Notes under the pieces: generated by a model | What the model was told of the DNA's origin: nothing | Seen by the model: the letters and a program-made list of their open reading frames with translations, nothing else | Database searches by the model: none | From: Bin87 sp965220505 | GTDB lineage: Bacteria > Chloroflexota > Dehalococcoidia > Lucifugimonadales > UBA3495 | Assembly: GCA_965220505.1 (NCBI GenBank) | Contig: CBDCQE010000001.1 | Span: 2,046,001-2,110,000, forward strand | Direction: 5' to 3' | Length of the DNA: 64,000 bases | Shown here: in pieces, positions 26,295 to 35,295 of the stretch | How the letters are laid out: each line of letters begins with the position of its first letter | Numbering within the stretch: position 1 is the first letter of the stretch | Made by a program: the position numbers and the translations under genes

Positions 26295-28277
26295 TCAGCC
26301 GGCTTTGAGCTCCACCAGCGTGCGGTCCACGTCCTCCGCTTCCAGGGACAGCCGCTCCCACTCGTCCCACAGCGACTGCTCCTCCTCCTTGAGCATCCGG
26401 TACCGTTCGCCGGTATCCTCAAGCTGGGCACGGTCCTCGAACTGATCGGGGTTGGCGAACATGGTCTCCAGTTCCGACGTCACGGCTTCCCGCTCGGTGA
26501 TGGCCGCGCCTATCTCGTCAATCCGCGTCGCCAGTTGTCGGGCCTTCCGGCTCAGCGCCCGCTCCTCTTCTTCCCGGGCGGTCAGGGGTCGCCGCGAGCG
26601 TCGCCGGCCCGAGCCGTTTTCCACTGGGGCCGGGATCTCGTGCTCTGGGGCTATGGCGGCGGGTTTCGCCTCCGCCTCCTGCTGCTTGCGGTACAGGTAG
26701 CCGTCGTAGTCGCCCGGATAGACCCGAGGCAACCCGCCGTCGATCTCGATGATCTTGTTGGCGACCTGGCGGATGAGCGTGCGGTCGTGGGTGACCAGGC
26801 AGATCGAGCCCCGGTAGTCGCCCAGGGCGTCGGCAAGAATCTCCCGCGATGTGATGTCCAGATGGTTGGTCGGCTCGTCCATGAGCAGGAAATTACTGGG
26901 CTGCAGCAGCAATTTGGCCAGCGCCACCCGCGCCTTTTCGCCGCCCGACAGCACGGATATGGGCTTGAGGATATCGTCGCCGCTGAACAGAAAGCCGCCC
27001 AGCGTGGTGCGCAGGTTCTGCTCCGATTCGGACGGCGCGGCCTCCCGCAATTCTTCGAGGGCGGTATTGTCAGCGTGCAACAGGTCGAGGACATGCTGCG
27101 CGTAATAGGCGGTGATCACGTTGTGGCCGAGCCGGCGCTCCCCGTGATCGATGGGCAGCACGCCGGCGAGGATTTTCAGCAACGTCGACTTGCCGGCGCC
27201 GTTGGGGCCGACCAACGCGACGCGGTCCCCCCGCTCCAGAGTCAGGTTCAGGCCGCGATACACCACGTTGTCGCCGTATGACTTGCCCACGCCGTCCAGT
27301 CGCATGATGTCGGAACCGCTGCGCGGCGGCTCCGGGAACGTGTAGTTGACCTTGCGAGTGGCCCGGGGCAACTCGATGATCTCGATCCGCTCCAACTGCT
27401 TCAGCCGGCTTTGCACCTGCCTCGCCTTGGTGGCCTTGTACCGGAACCGCTCGACGAACCGCATCTGCCGCTGCATCTCGCGTTCCTGGCGGGCAGCGGC
27501 GGCCTGCTTGAGTTCCAGGGCACGCTCGCGGGCGACCAGGTATTCGTCGTAGTTGCCGTGATGGTGCACCACCTCTCCCGGCTCGATGGCCAGGATCCGG
27601 TTGGCGACCGTGTTCAGAAAGGCGCGGTCGTGGGACGTTATGATCACGCCGCCAGGAAACGACGAGAGGTACTTCTCGAACCACAGGTTGGCCTCGAGGT
27701 CCAGGTGGTTCGTCGGCTCGTCCAGCAGCAGGACATCCGGATTGCGGAACAGCAGGCGAGCCAGTTCGGCGCGCATGATCCAGCCCCCGCTGAACTCGCG
27801 CATGTCCCGGGAGAAGTCGCTGTCCTTGAACCCCAGGCCCGACAGGATCGCCTTGGCCTCGTGGTCCCGGTCGGCGCCGCCGGCGGCTTCCAGTTCCCCG
27901 TCCAGTTGCGACAGCCGGTCCATCAACTCCCGCTGCTTCGCCGGGTCGGCGGCCAGCGCCAGGGCATCCCGGGTGTCCGCAATCTGGTCCGTCAGCGCGA
28001 CCACTTCAGCGTCGGCGGCCAGTACCTCTTCCAGCAACGACCGGCCCGCGAATGAGCCAGGCTCCTGCTTCAGGTATCCGACCGTCGTGTTGCGCCGTCC
28101 GGCAATGGAACCCGAATCCGGCAGGGCGTCGCCAGCCAGGATATCCAGCAACGTCGTCTTGCCGGACCCGTTGGCGCCGATCAGCGCGATGCGGTCGCCG
28201 GCCGCCGTGGAGAGGTTCAGCCCGCTGAACAGCGTGCGTTCAGAGTAGGCCTTGCTGATGTCGGATGCGACGAGCAT
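26295..28277 (-). CDS. ABC-F family ATP-binding protein
   Basis: This 660-aa protein contains two ABC ATPase cassettes and no membrane segment, the ABC-F plan of ribosome-associated factors. Cassette 1 has Walker A GANGSGKTT (about 34-42), signature FSGGWIMRA and Walker B LLLDEPTNHLD. Cassette 2 has GPNGAGKST (about 351), LSGGEKARVALAKLL and LLMDEPTNHLD. A charged inter-domain linker lies at 245-300 and a coiled C-terminal tail (about 545-660) is rich in E and R, as in Uup-type members. It probably acts on stalled ribosomes, or in antibiotic protection; sequence alone does not decide. It is monocistronic here and converges with the SDR. Confidence 0.95.
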   Translation of the reverse strand: MLVASDISKAYSERTLFSGLNLSTAAGDRIALIGANGSGKTTLLDILAGDALPDSGSIAGRRNTTVGYLKQEPGSFAGRSLLEEVLAADAEVVALTDQIADTRDALALAADPAKQRELMDRLSQLDGELEAAGGADRDHEAKAILSGLGFKDSDFSRDMREFSGGWIMRAELARLLFRNPDVLLLDEPTNHLDLEANLWFEKYLSSFPGGVIITSHDRAFLNTVANRILAIEPGEVVHHHGNYDEYLVARERALELKQAAAARQEREMQRQMRFVERFRYKATKARQVQSRLKQLERIEIIELPRATRKVNYTFPEPPRSGSDIMRLDGVGKSYGDNVVYRGLNLTLERGDRVALVGPNGAGKSTLLKILAGVLPIDHGERRLGHNVITAYYAQHVLDLLHADNTALEELREAAPSESEQNLRTTLGGFLFSGDDILKPISVLSGGEKARVALAKLLLQPSNFLLMDEPTNHLDITSREILADALGDYRGSICLVTHDRTLIRQVANKIIEIDGGLPRVYPGDYDGYLYRKQQEAEAKPAAIAPEHEIPAPVENGSGRRRSRRPLTAREEEERALSRKARQLATRIDEIGAAITEREAVTSELETMFANPDQFEDRAQLEDTGERYRMLKEEEQSLWDEWERLSLEAEDVDRTLVELKAG

Positions 28278-28417
28278 GGGCAGGCAATGGTGGAGGATTC
28301 GGCCGTCAATCGCCGTCCGGACGGGGCGGTGTCAGATTGACCTCACCGCACACGCGGAAGTCGCGCCCACCACCACCGGCGGCGGGCGCTGTTGCCAAAA
28401 AGGGGGCGGCGGTCGGT

Positions 28418-28651
28418 CTAGTCTTCGCGGATGTCTTCACCGGCGTCCACGCGGAACCCCACGCCCAGCTTGACCTGGTACCAGTTGGCACGCCCATCGT
28501 CGATGGTGCCACGAATTTCCCGCACCTCGAACCAGTCCAGGTTTCGGATCGTCTGGGCCGCCCGCGCGATCGCGCCGTCAATGGCCTCCTGCAAATTGGC
28601 GCTGGAGGATCCCACCAGCTCGACTACCTTGTAGGTGCTTCCTACTGCCAT
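28418..28651 (-). CDS. Dodecin-family flavin-binding protein
   Basis: This 77-aa protein matches dodecins: VYKVVELVGSSSANLQEAI-type start (YKVVELVGSSSANLQEAIDG), then AAQTIRNLDWFEVREIRGTI, with the flavin-stacking tryptophan in LDWFEV, and a last strand YQVKLGVGFRVD. Dodecins form hollow dodecamers that store flavin or coenzyme A. It stands alone between the ABC-F gene and the MetE-like gene. The C-terminal tail AGEDIRED is typical. This is a small but confident call. Confidence 0.93.
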   Translation of the reverse strand: MAVGSTYKVVELVGSSSANLQEAIDGAIARAAQTIRNLDWFEVREIRGTIDDGRANWYQVKLGVGFRVDAGEDIRED

Positions 28652-28910
28652 TTTCTCACTCCATTATGTATGAGGATGTTGCCGTTTTCGCGCTTCCGTT
28701 TATCGCGCCCAAGTATAATATGCCCCGTGACCCGATTGGGCAACCGGGAGCACGGTCAGTTTTCGCCCTGATTCCCTGGCTACTGCACCGACACCCGCCG
28801 TGTTGGTGACTGTTTCCTGCCCTGGTACCGGCTGCGACGACCAACTCGCTTGCCTTGCTCGACGCCCGTCAACAAAACCTAACCTCTCCCTTATGAGGGT
28901 CGACCCACCC

Positions 28911-30056
28911 ATGCAACGCAGCGAAACCCGCATTCTGACCACCCATACCGGCAGCCTGCCCCGACCCGAGGGCCTGGTTGAGATGCTGGGCTCCATCACC
29001 CGAGGCGAGCCGGTGGATCAGGTCGCGCTGGCCGCGGCCGCTCAGGAGGCCACGGCCAACGTCGTATCGGCGCAATTGGACGCCGGAGTGGACGTAATCA
29101 ACAACGGCGAACAGTCGCGCATCAGTTTCTCCACCTACGTGACCCAGCGCATGGCCGGCTTCGGCGGTTCGTGGACGCGTCGCGGGCATCGCGATCAGAA
29201 CGAATACCCTTCGCTGGTGCGACCTCGCGTAGTGCAACTCATGCGAGACGTGCCCACCTGCGTGGGGCCGCTGAACTACGAGCGTCCGGATTTGGTCGAG
29301 CGGGAGTGCCGCCAGTTCATCGACGCCGTCGCTGCCGCCGGCAGCCAGCCGCAAGACCTGTTCATGACTGCCGCATCGCCCGGCATCGTGGCCCTGACCC
29401 TGGGCAACCGCTACTACGACAGCCACGAGGACTACGTTTTCGCCCTGGCCGAGGAGCTCCGCAAGGAGTACGAGATCATCGTGTCCAACGGCCTGACCTT
29501 GCAGTTGGACTGTCCCGACCTGGCCATGGAGCGGCACATCTCCTACCAGGACGAGCCGCTGTCCGCCTACCGCGACGTGGTCGCCCTGCACATCCATGCC
29601 ATCAACCACGCCCTCGCCAACATCCCACGGGAGCAGGTGCGCTTGCACGTCTGCTGGGGCAACAGCGAGGGCCCTCACCATTACGACGTCCCGTTGGAGG
29701 ATATCGTCGACCTGCTGTACGAGGCCAATGTCGGCGCGCTGGTCATGGAAATGGCCAACCCTCGCCATGCCCACGAGCACCGCGTCTACCGCGACCGCCC
29801 GTTGCCCGACAACATGATGCTGGTGGCCGGCGTGATCGACACCAAGACTAACTACGTCGAACACCCCCGGCTGGTGGCCGACAGGTTGCACCAGGCCGTG
29901 GCCGCCGCCGGTGGCGATCCAACCCGCGTGCTGGCCGGCACCGATTGCGGTTTCGACACCTCCGCCGGCTCCAACCGCGTTGAGGCCGGCATCGTCTGGC
30001 TCAAACTCCAGGCCATGCGCGAGGGCGCGGACATCGCCAGCCGGGAGCTATTCTGA
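28911..30056 (+). CDS. Cobalamin-independent methionine synthase-like (MetE C-terminal type)
   Basis: This 381-aa protein corresponds to the catalytic C-terminal half of MetE (full MetE is about 750 aa). It begins ILTTHTGSLPRPEGLVEML. The zinc site is visible in LHVCWGNSEGPHHYDV (His-x-Cys, about 245) and LAGTDCGFDT (Cys, about 345), with the intervening glutamate in VMEMANPR. Single-domain members may use other methyl donors or be hydrolases rather than true methionine synthases. I chose ATG 28911; ATG 28893 would add six residues. Downstream is an amidohydrolase 75 bp away on the same strand. Confidence 0.88.
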   Translation: MQRSETRILTTHTGSLPRPEGLVEMLGSITRGEPVDQVALAAAAQEATANVVSAQLDAGVDVINNGEQSRISFSTYVTQRMAGFGGSWTRRGHRDQNEYPSLVRPRVVQLMRDVPTCVGPLNYERPDLVERECRQFIDAVAAAGSQPQDLFMTAASPGIVALTLGNRYYDSHEDYVFALAEELRKEYEIIVSNGLTLQLDCPDLAMERHISYQDEPLSAYRDVVALHIHAINHALANIPREQVRLHVCWGNSEGPHHYDVPLEDIVDLLYEANVGALVMEMANPRHAHEHRVYRDRPLPDNMMLVAGVIDTKTNYVEHPRLVADRLHQAVAAAGGDPTRVLAGTDCGFDTSAGSNRVEAGIVWLKLQAMREGADIASRELF

Positions 30057-30131
30057 ACCACCCGACCGTCTCGTCCCGTGGCGTAGAATGACGCCAAACC
30101 GTCCGGCCCAACCACCCAAGGAGTCACCGCG

Positions 30132-30956
30132 ATGATCATCGACACCCATACCCACGTGGTCAGCAGCGACCGGCCCACCCACCCGCTCCATCCCGATGCC
30201 ACCGGCTGGTCCCTTGAGGTCAGCAACAACGTCGAGGACCTGATCAATGAGATGGACAACGCCGGCGTGGAGTGCGCCACGCTGGTCCAGCCCAACGGCA
30301 CCTACGGCCTGGACAATTCGTACCAGTGCGACAGCGCTCTCCGCTACGTTCCCCGCACCGTCGCCGTCGGCATTCTCGACCCCGCCGCTGACGATGCTGC
30401 CGACAAGCTGTCCTACTGGACCAACGAGCGCGGCATGTGGGGCGTGCGCCTGCAGAGCCAGGCCGAGCCCGACGACCCGCGTTGCGATGCCCTGTGGGAC
30501 CGCGCCGAATCGCTGGGCATTCCCATTTCCATCGGGGGTGGCGGAACGGCCGACCGGGTCAACCGTATGCGCAACATCGGCGGCCGGCATCCCAACGTCC
30601 GGTTCGCCCCGGACCATTTCGCCGGCTGGAGCAACTCCGCCGACAAGACGGGCATGACCGCTGCCCTGGAACAGCTGGCCACGCTGCCCAACGCTCACCT
30701 GAGGTACTCCAGCACCAGCCTCGGCCCCTACGCCGACCTGTCCGACGACGAAAAGGACCTGTTCCGTCGCGTCATCGAGGCCTTCACCCCGCGCCGCATG
30801 ATGTGGGGCTCCAACTTCCCATCCTCGCGCGCCGGCGGATTCATCGGCCAGGTTGAGCTTGGCAAAACCGCGCTTCCCTGGCTCTCCGCCGAAGACCTGG
30901 ACTGGATGATGGGCGGAGCCGCCGCCACCTTCTGGCCCATGCTGCAAGCGCCGTAG
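30132..30956 (+). CDS. Amidohydrolase family protein
   Basis: This 274-aa TIM-barrel protein is of the Amidohydro_2 type. It starts MIIDTHTHVVSSDRPTHP (metal HxH), with VRFAPDHFAGW (about 160), a YSSTSL element and MMWGSNFPSS (about 227-236). It is shorter than the paralogs at 18679 and 49225 and not a close copy of them. Lactone, decarboxylase or imidazole-type hydrolase activity is possible. ATG 30132 follows AAGGAG. It is followed only 4 bp later by the molybdenum enzyme gene, which suggests a two-gene transcript. Confidence 0.86.
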   Translation: MIIDTHTHVVSSDRPTHPLHPDATGWSLEVSNNVEDLINEMDNAGVECATLVQPNGTYGLDNSYQCDSALRYVPRTVAVGILDPAADDAADKLSYWTNERGMWGVRLQSQAEPDDPRCDALWDRAESLGIPISIGGGGTADRVNRMRNIGGRHPNVRFAPDHFAGWSNSADKTGMTAALEQLATLPNAHLRYSSTSLGPYADLSDDEKDLFRRVIEAFTPRRMMWGSNFPSSRAGGFIGQVELGKTALPWLSAEDLDWMMGGAAATFWPMLQAP

Positions 30957-30960
30957 GGAA

Positions 30961-32232
30961 ATGGCGGACCCCGAGCACGAACCCGTGGCTACCCCAACCG
31001 GCGCGCGTTCACTTTGGGAATACGCCAGCGCCCGGGGAATGAACCGTCGCCGGTTCCTGGGCCTGATGGCGGCCGGCGGCGCCGCTGCCGTGCTGGCCGC
31101 GTGCGGCGGCATGGGCGCGCCCGATGCGGTGGGAATGACGACCTCATCGCCGGCCGATGCCGGCGCAGCGCGGACTGCGCCCTGGTTCAAGGACCCTGCG
31201 CCGTTCATCATGCACAGCGACAAGGGCCTGGAGGCGCGGCTGGAAAACATGCAGGGCACCATCACGCCCAACCGGCTGTTCTTCGTCCGCAACAACTCGG
31301 TCAGCCTGGACCTTGACCCGACGGATTGGCGTCTCACCGTAGAGGGCGATGCTGTCTCGGAGCCGCTGGAGTTGACCTACGGGCAAATCCGCAGCCTGCC
31401 GAGCCGGACGCTCACTTCTTACCTGGAGTGCGCCGGCAATCACCGCGCCATGTTCGGCGTGATGAACGGTCAGGAAGCGTCCGGCACCCAGTGGATGACC
31501 GGGGCGGTGAGCAACGGCGAATGGGTGGGCGCGCAACTGCGCGACGTACTGACGCTGGCCGGCATCCAACCTAACGCCGTCTCCGTGTTGCTGGTGGGTT
31601 TGGATGTCGAGTCTCCCGAGGAAGGCTTTCGCTACGTCCTGCCGGTGGAAAAGGCGATGGATCCGGACACCCTGCTGGCCTATGCTCTGAACGGCGAGAC
31701 GCTGCCCCGAGACCACGGTTTCCCGGTGCGCGCCCTGGCGCCCGGATGGGTCGGCAGCGCCAACGTCAAGTGGCTGGGCCGCATCGTCGTGTCATCGGAG
31801 CCCATGTGGACCCGGAACAACACCACGTCGTACACGCTGATCGGCGATGCGTACCCACCGGTGGGAGAGTCGCTGGGCCAGCCTGTGACCGAGCAGATCA
31901 TCAAGAGCGCCCTGGCCCTGCCCTGGCCGGCGGAATTGCGGCCCGGTCCACATCGGCTCCACGGCTACGCGCATTCGCCGCAAGGCCCCATCTCGAGCGT
32001 GGAGTGGAGCGCAGACGCCGGCCAGACCTGGAACGACGCGACCCTGTCGGGTTCGCAGCCCGACCACTCCTGGGCGCGGTTCGAGTTCCAGTGGGACGCC
32101 GCGCCCGGCGAGCACGTCATCATGACGCGGGCCACCGACACGGCGGGCAACACCCAGCCGGACCGCGTGCCCTTCAACGAGAAGGGATACCTCTTCAACC
32201 AACCCCTTCGGCACCCGGTGCGAGTGGTCTAG
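30961..32232 (+). CDS. Sulfite-oxidase-like molybdopterin protein, Tat lipoprotein
   Basis: This 423-aa protein has a Tat signal MNRRRFLGLMAAGGAAAVL (RR at about 28-30) and lipobox LAAC, so it is exported and membrane-attached. The molybdopterin domain has NSVSLDLDPTDWRL, LTSYLECAGNHRAMFG (Mo-ligand Cys, about 158), WMTGAVSNGEWVGAQLRDVL and GLDVESPEEGF; the C-terminal Ig-like dimerisation domain has GPHRLHGYAHSPQG and VEWSADAGQTW. It may oxidise sulfite or a related oxyanion, or reduce peptides as in the MsrP group. ATG 30961 or the ATG at 31039 could be the start. No partner cytochrome is adjacent. Confidence 0.9.
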   Translation: MADPEHEPVATPTGARSLWEYASARGMNRRRFLGLMAAGGAAAVLAACGGMGAPDAVGMTTSSPADAGAARTAPWFKDPAPFIMHSDKGLEARLENMQGTITPNRLFFVRNNSVSLDLDPTDWRLTVEGDAVSEPLELTYGQIRSLPSRTLTSYLECAGNHRAMFGVMNGQEASGTQWMTGAVSNGEWVGAQLRDVLTLAGIQPNAVSVLLVGLDVESPEEGFRYVLPVEKAMDPDTLLAYALNGETLPRDHGFPVRALAPGWVGSANVKWLGRIVVSSEPMWTRNNTTSYTLIGDAYPPVGESLGQPVTEQIIKSALALPWPAELRPGPHRLHGYAHSPQGPISSVEWSADAGQTWNDATLSGSQPDHSWARFEFQWDAAPGEHVIMTRATDTAGNTQPDRVPFNEKGYLFNQPLRHPVRVV

Positions 32233-32277
32233 CCTCGATTTCCCCAGGGCGGTCTCACGCGCGGCGTGCGTCTCGCT

Positions 32278-34224
32278 CTAGGTGTGGCACGCCTCGTCGC
32301 AGTGGTCGCTGGGCGGCACGTCCAGCACCGGGTTGGTGTCGAAGAACCCCACCGGCTTCAGGCTGAACCCGCAGTAGGCCACCGGCGAGATCGGCCAGTC
32401 CTCCGGTCGCGGCACGTGGTGGTAGCCCAGCGTGTACCAGACCACAACGTCCGTATCCTCGACGCTCCGGTTGTTCTTCGTGTACTCCGGCAGACCCGCG
32501 CCGCCCGGGTGCTGGTTGGGATACGGCCCCGTCGCCGCGATCTCGTCCCGGTGGTATGGCGTCACCCACAGGTGCCTGGTCATGAACCCGGCCCGCTTGA
32601 TGATGCTGGCGTCGGGATGGGCGAAGGGCAGGATGTTCTCGCCGGGCATGAGTTTGTAACTCACCGGCTGCCCCAGCGCGTTCTTCGCGGTCGAGCTGGA
32701 CACCAGCCAGTAGCGCCCGCTCATGGGGTCGATCACCCGCTGCGCCTCGTGCTCCGTGCCCAGCAGGGTCTTCTGCGCGTAGAAGGCGTTGTTGTGCGGG
32801 TTGTCCGGACCCGGCGGCTCGGCGACGGTGTTCACCTCGAACACCGAGTTGTCCTCGCCGTCCACGCTCATGTCCATGCGGAAGTTGAAGAAATGCTGGT
32901 GGATGTGCGCGTTGAGTTGCGGCGCGACGATGGTGCCGTACTTCGGCGTCTCGCCCTCGGCGATGCCGGCGGTGTTGATGATGCCGGTCAGCTTGACCTC
33001 CATCTGTATCGTGCCGTCCTGGTAGAAGTACCAGAAGAAACCGTACTCGTAGTTGCCCACGGTGGCGATGCTGGAGATCACCAGCCGCCGCGAGCGTCGC
33101 ACCTCGGTCTGCCCGCTGCGCCAGTCGGTGTGCTTCCACAGGATACCGTAGTCCTCCTCGTGCATGCACACCGCGTTGGGGATGGTGAAGGGCTCCCCCT
33201 GCCCGTTGTTCAGCACCGCGTCGAAGTAGTAAATCTCGCCCAGGCAGTCGCAGCCCAGGGTCAGCGAGTTGGTGAGCGACCCGATACCATACTCCCCGGC
33301 GTCAAACGCGTTTTTGCGGTAGTGATCCTTGCCGGGGTCGCCGTATGGCACCACCATGTCGGACAGCGCCGCCCGGTACAGGATGGGCCGCACCCGACCC
33401 TGGTCCTCGTAGCCGACGGTGTGGATCACCAACCCTTCCCGGGGCGTGAACCCCACCCGCAGGTGCCACTTCTGCCAGGTGACCTTCCAACCGTCCACCT
33501 GGAAACTCGGTCCCTCCGGCTGGGTGATGTCCAGCGGTTTCAAGTCCTCGCGGAACCTGCCCACGAACTCCGCGCCGTAGTTGCCGGCCTCCGGCGCCAG
33601 GGGCACGAATCCGTAGTCGTCGACGCGCACCACTTCCATCTTGTTCAGGTCCACCACGGCGGTGACGCCCTCGATGGGGCGGGCGTAGCCGTTGTCCGTG
33701 GGGCTGGTCCGGGCAAAGTTCCGGCACAGCACCAGCCGCCGGCCTTCCTCGTCCTCGTACCCGTAGTTGCCCGCCGACCAGGGGTCGACCATCACCAGGC
33801 TGGGATCGGTGATGCCCCGCTTCTTGATGGCCGCCTGGAACCTCTCGTCCGCCTGCACGGCGGCTTCGCACTCCATGAACTCGTCGAACATCACCCGGGG
33901 CTGCACGCCCGGGATATGCTCCCACGACACGACGCGCCGGTCATTCAGCGACACCACCGCCTCGTAGGTCGCCTGAGCGTCGTTGTCCAACACCACCAGG
34001 AACGCCTCGCGCCCCACCGGATCGCCCGCCTTGAACCCCAGCACGCTGTCCTTGAGCGGCTCCCGCAGCACCACGGTTTCGAACCGCGTCCGGGAACCCA
34101 GGTCGCGCTGGGACCTCAGTATCGCTGACGCATCGGCAATCTCGTCCGGTGTGAGCGGGTCCAGCGGGTGAGAGACCACGGAGCGTGGTGCGTTCTGCGC
34201 GGGCGCCTTGGTGGAAATGGCCAT
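32278..34224 (-). CDS. Copper-containing primary amine oxidase
   Basis: This 648-aa protein is a copper/TPQ amine oxidase. The cofactor tyrosine is Tyr392 in GNYEYGFFWYF, the family N-Y-[DE]-Y motif. The catalytic-base aspartate lies in EIYYFDAVLNN, and copper histidines are in AHIHQHFFNFRMDM with a third in MTRHLWVTPYH. The length and order fit. There is no signal peptide (MAISTKAPAQNAPRS), so it is likely cytoplasmic, unlike many relatives. It oxidises primary amines to aldehyde, ammonia and peroxide. ATG 34224 has GGAGG upstream (CCGGAGGAGGTCGTC region). It converges with the molybdenum gene. Confidence 0.95.
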   Translation of the reverse strand: MAISTKAPAQNAPRSVVSHPLDPLTPDEIADASAILRSQRDLGSRTRFETVVLREPLKDSVLGFKAGDPVGREAFLVVLDNDAQATYEAVVSLNDRRVVSWEHIPGVQPRVMFDEFMECEAAVQADERFQAAIKKRGITDPSLVMVDPWSAGNYGYEDEEGRRLVLCRNFARTSPTDNGYARPIEGVTAVVDLNKMEVVRVDDYGFVPLAPEAGNYGAEFVGRFREDLKPLDITQPEGPSFQVDGWKVTWQKWHLRVGFTPREGLVIHTVGYEDQGRVRPILYRAALSDMVVPYGDPGKDHYRKNAFDAGEYGIGSLTNSLTLGCDCLGEIYYFDAVLNNGQGEPFTIPNAVCMHEEDYGILWKHTDWRSGQTEVRRSRRLVISSIATVGNYEYGFFWYFYQDGTIQMEVKLTGIINTAGIAEGETPKYGTIVAPQLNAHIHQHFFNFRMDMSVDGEDNSVFEVNTVAEPPGPDNPHNNAFYAQKTLLGTEHEAQRVIDPMSGRYWLVSSSTAKNALGQPVSYKLMPGENILPFAHPDASIIKRAGFMTRHLWVTPYHRDEIAATGPYPNQHPGGAGLPEYTKNNRSVEDTDVVVWYTLGYHHVPRPEDWPISPVAYCGFSLKPVGFFDTNPVLDVPPSDHCDEACHT

Positions 34225-34411
34225 GACGACCTCCTCCGGAGTTATCCTTCTTGATGGACGGTTTTCACGTTTGGTTTTCGGACGCTAACAGCGCCGTACT
34301 TTGAGGTCAAGCGGCGCGCCGGACGTTCTATCCCGCAATCCGCATCGACATACCGCCTTGGGTGCTACAATCCCGCCAAATTCGGTGCTATCCGAACGCG
34401 GAGGAAACGGC

Positions 34412-35248
34412 ATGGCCATCACCGTTGGCATGGGCGAGTTCGTGTACGAATACCAACCGGAATGGCCGCGCCTCCCGGTGGGCCAGAGTTTCCAGGGCAT
34501 CAGCGGCGTCGCGGTGGACAGCCGGGACCGGGTCTACGTGTTCCAGCGGCAGGGCCCGCCCGTGCTGGTATTCGACGGCGATGGGAACCCGCTAGCCGCC
34601 TGGTCCCGTCCTGACGGCGTGCCGGCCGACGCCCACCACATCCACGTCGGGCCGGACGACTCCGTGTACCTGGTGGACCGGGACGCGCACCAGATCCTCA
34701 AGTACTCCAACGACGGCGAACTGCTGTCCTCCATCGGCACTCGGGACCGCCCTGCCCTCCAGGCCCCGTTCAACCACCCGGCCGATGTCTGCGTTGCCCC
34801 TTCCGGCGAGCTGTTCGTCGCCGACGGCTACGGGAATTCCTCCGTGCATAGGCTCGCCGCCGACGGTTCGCTGATTGCCTCCTTCGGCAGCCCCGGCCGC
34901 GGACCCGGCCAGTTCATCGTGCCCCACAGCATCCGCGTGTCCGCCGACGGCCGGGTCTACGTCGCCGACCGGGAGAACAACCGCGTGCAGGTGTTCACCG
35001 TCGACGGCGAATTCGTCGATCAGTGGACCGACTTCAAATGCCCCATGGGCGTCCACATCGACGCCGACCAGCGGGTCTACGTCACCGATCAGGTGCCTCG
35101 CCTCAGCATCCTTACGCTGGACGGCGAGCTGCTGGCCCGCGGCCGCACCTTCGAGTACGCCCACCAGGTGTACACCGACTCTCAAGGCAACATCTACGGC
35201 GCCGACACCTCCAACCAGCGCGTGCAGAAGCTGGCTCGCGTGACGTGA
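34412..35248 (+). CDS. NHL-repeat beta-propeller protein
   Basis: This 278-aa protein is a six-bladed NHL propeller. Repeats include FQGISGVAVDSRDRVYVFQR, HHIHVGPDDSVYLVDRDAH, ADVCVAPSGELFVADGYGN and SIRVSADGRVYVADRENNR, each with the D-x-x-x-x-[VL]-Y-V-x-D pattern. It resembles peptidyl-alpha-hydroxyglycine-lyase-like/SMP-30-like proteins, which can be lyases or lactonases. No signal peptide is visible. ATG 34412 follows GGAGGAAACGGC. The LLM gene follows after 47 bp on the same strand and is probably co-transcribed. Confidence 0.88.
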   Translation: MAITVGMGEFVYEYQPEWPRLPVGQSFQGISGVAVDSRDRVYVFQRQGPPVLVFDGDGNPLAAWSRPDGVPADAHHIHVGPDDSVYLVDRDAHQILKYSNDGELLSSIGTRDRPALQAPFNHPADVCVAPSGELFVADGYGNSSVHRLAADGSLIASFGSPGRGPGQFIVPHSIRVSADGRVYVADRENNRVQVFTVDGEFVDQWTDFKCPMGVHIDADQRVYVTDQVPRLSILTLDGELLARGRTFEYAHQVYTDSQGNIYGADTSNQRVQKLARVT

Positions 35249-35295
35249 CGGCCAGCCAAATCTCCGGCACACGAAAGCGCATCAGGAAGCCCGGT

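Noticed and set aside
32266..34128. 620-residue plus-strand frame antisense to the amine oxidase
   Set aside because: It has no family signature and low-complexity composition typical of a GC-rich shadow frame; the opposite strand encodes a complete amine oxidase.
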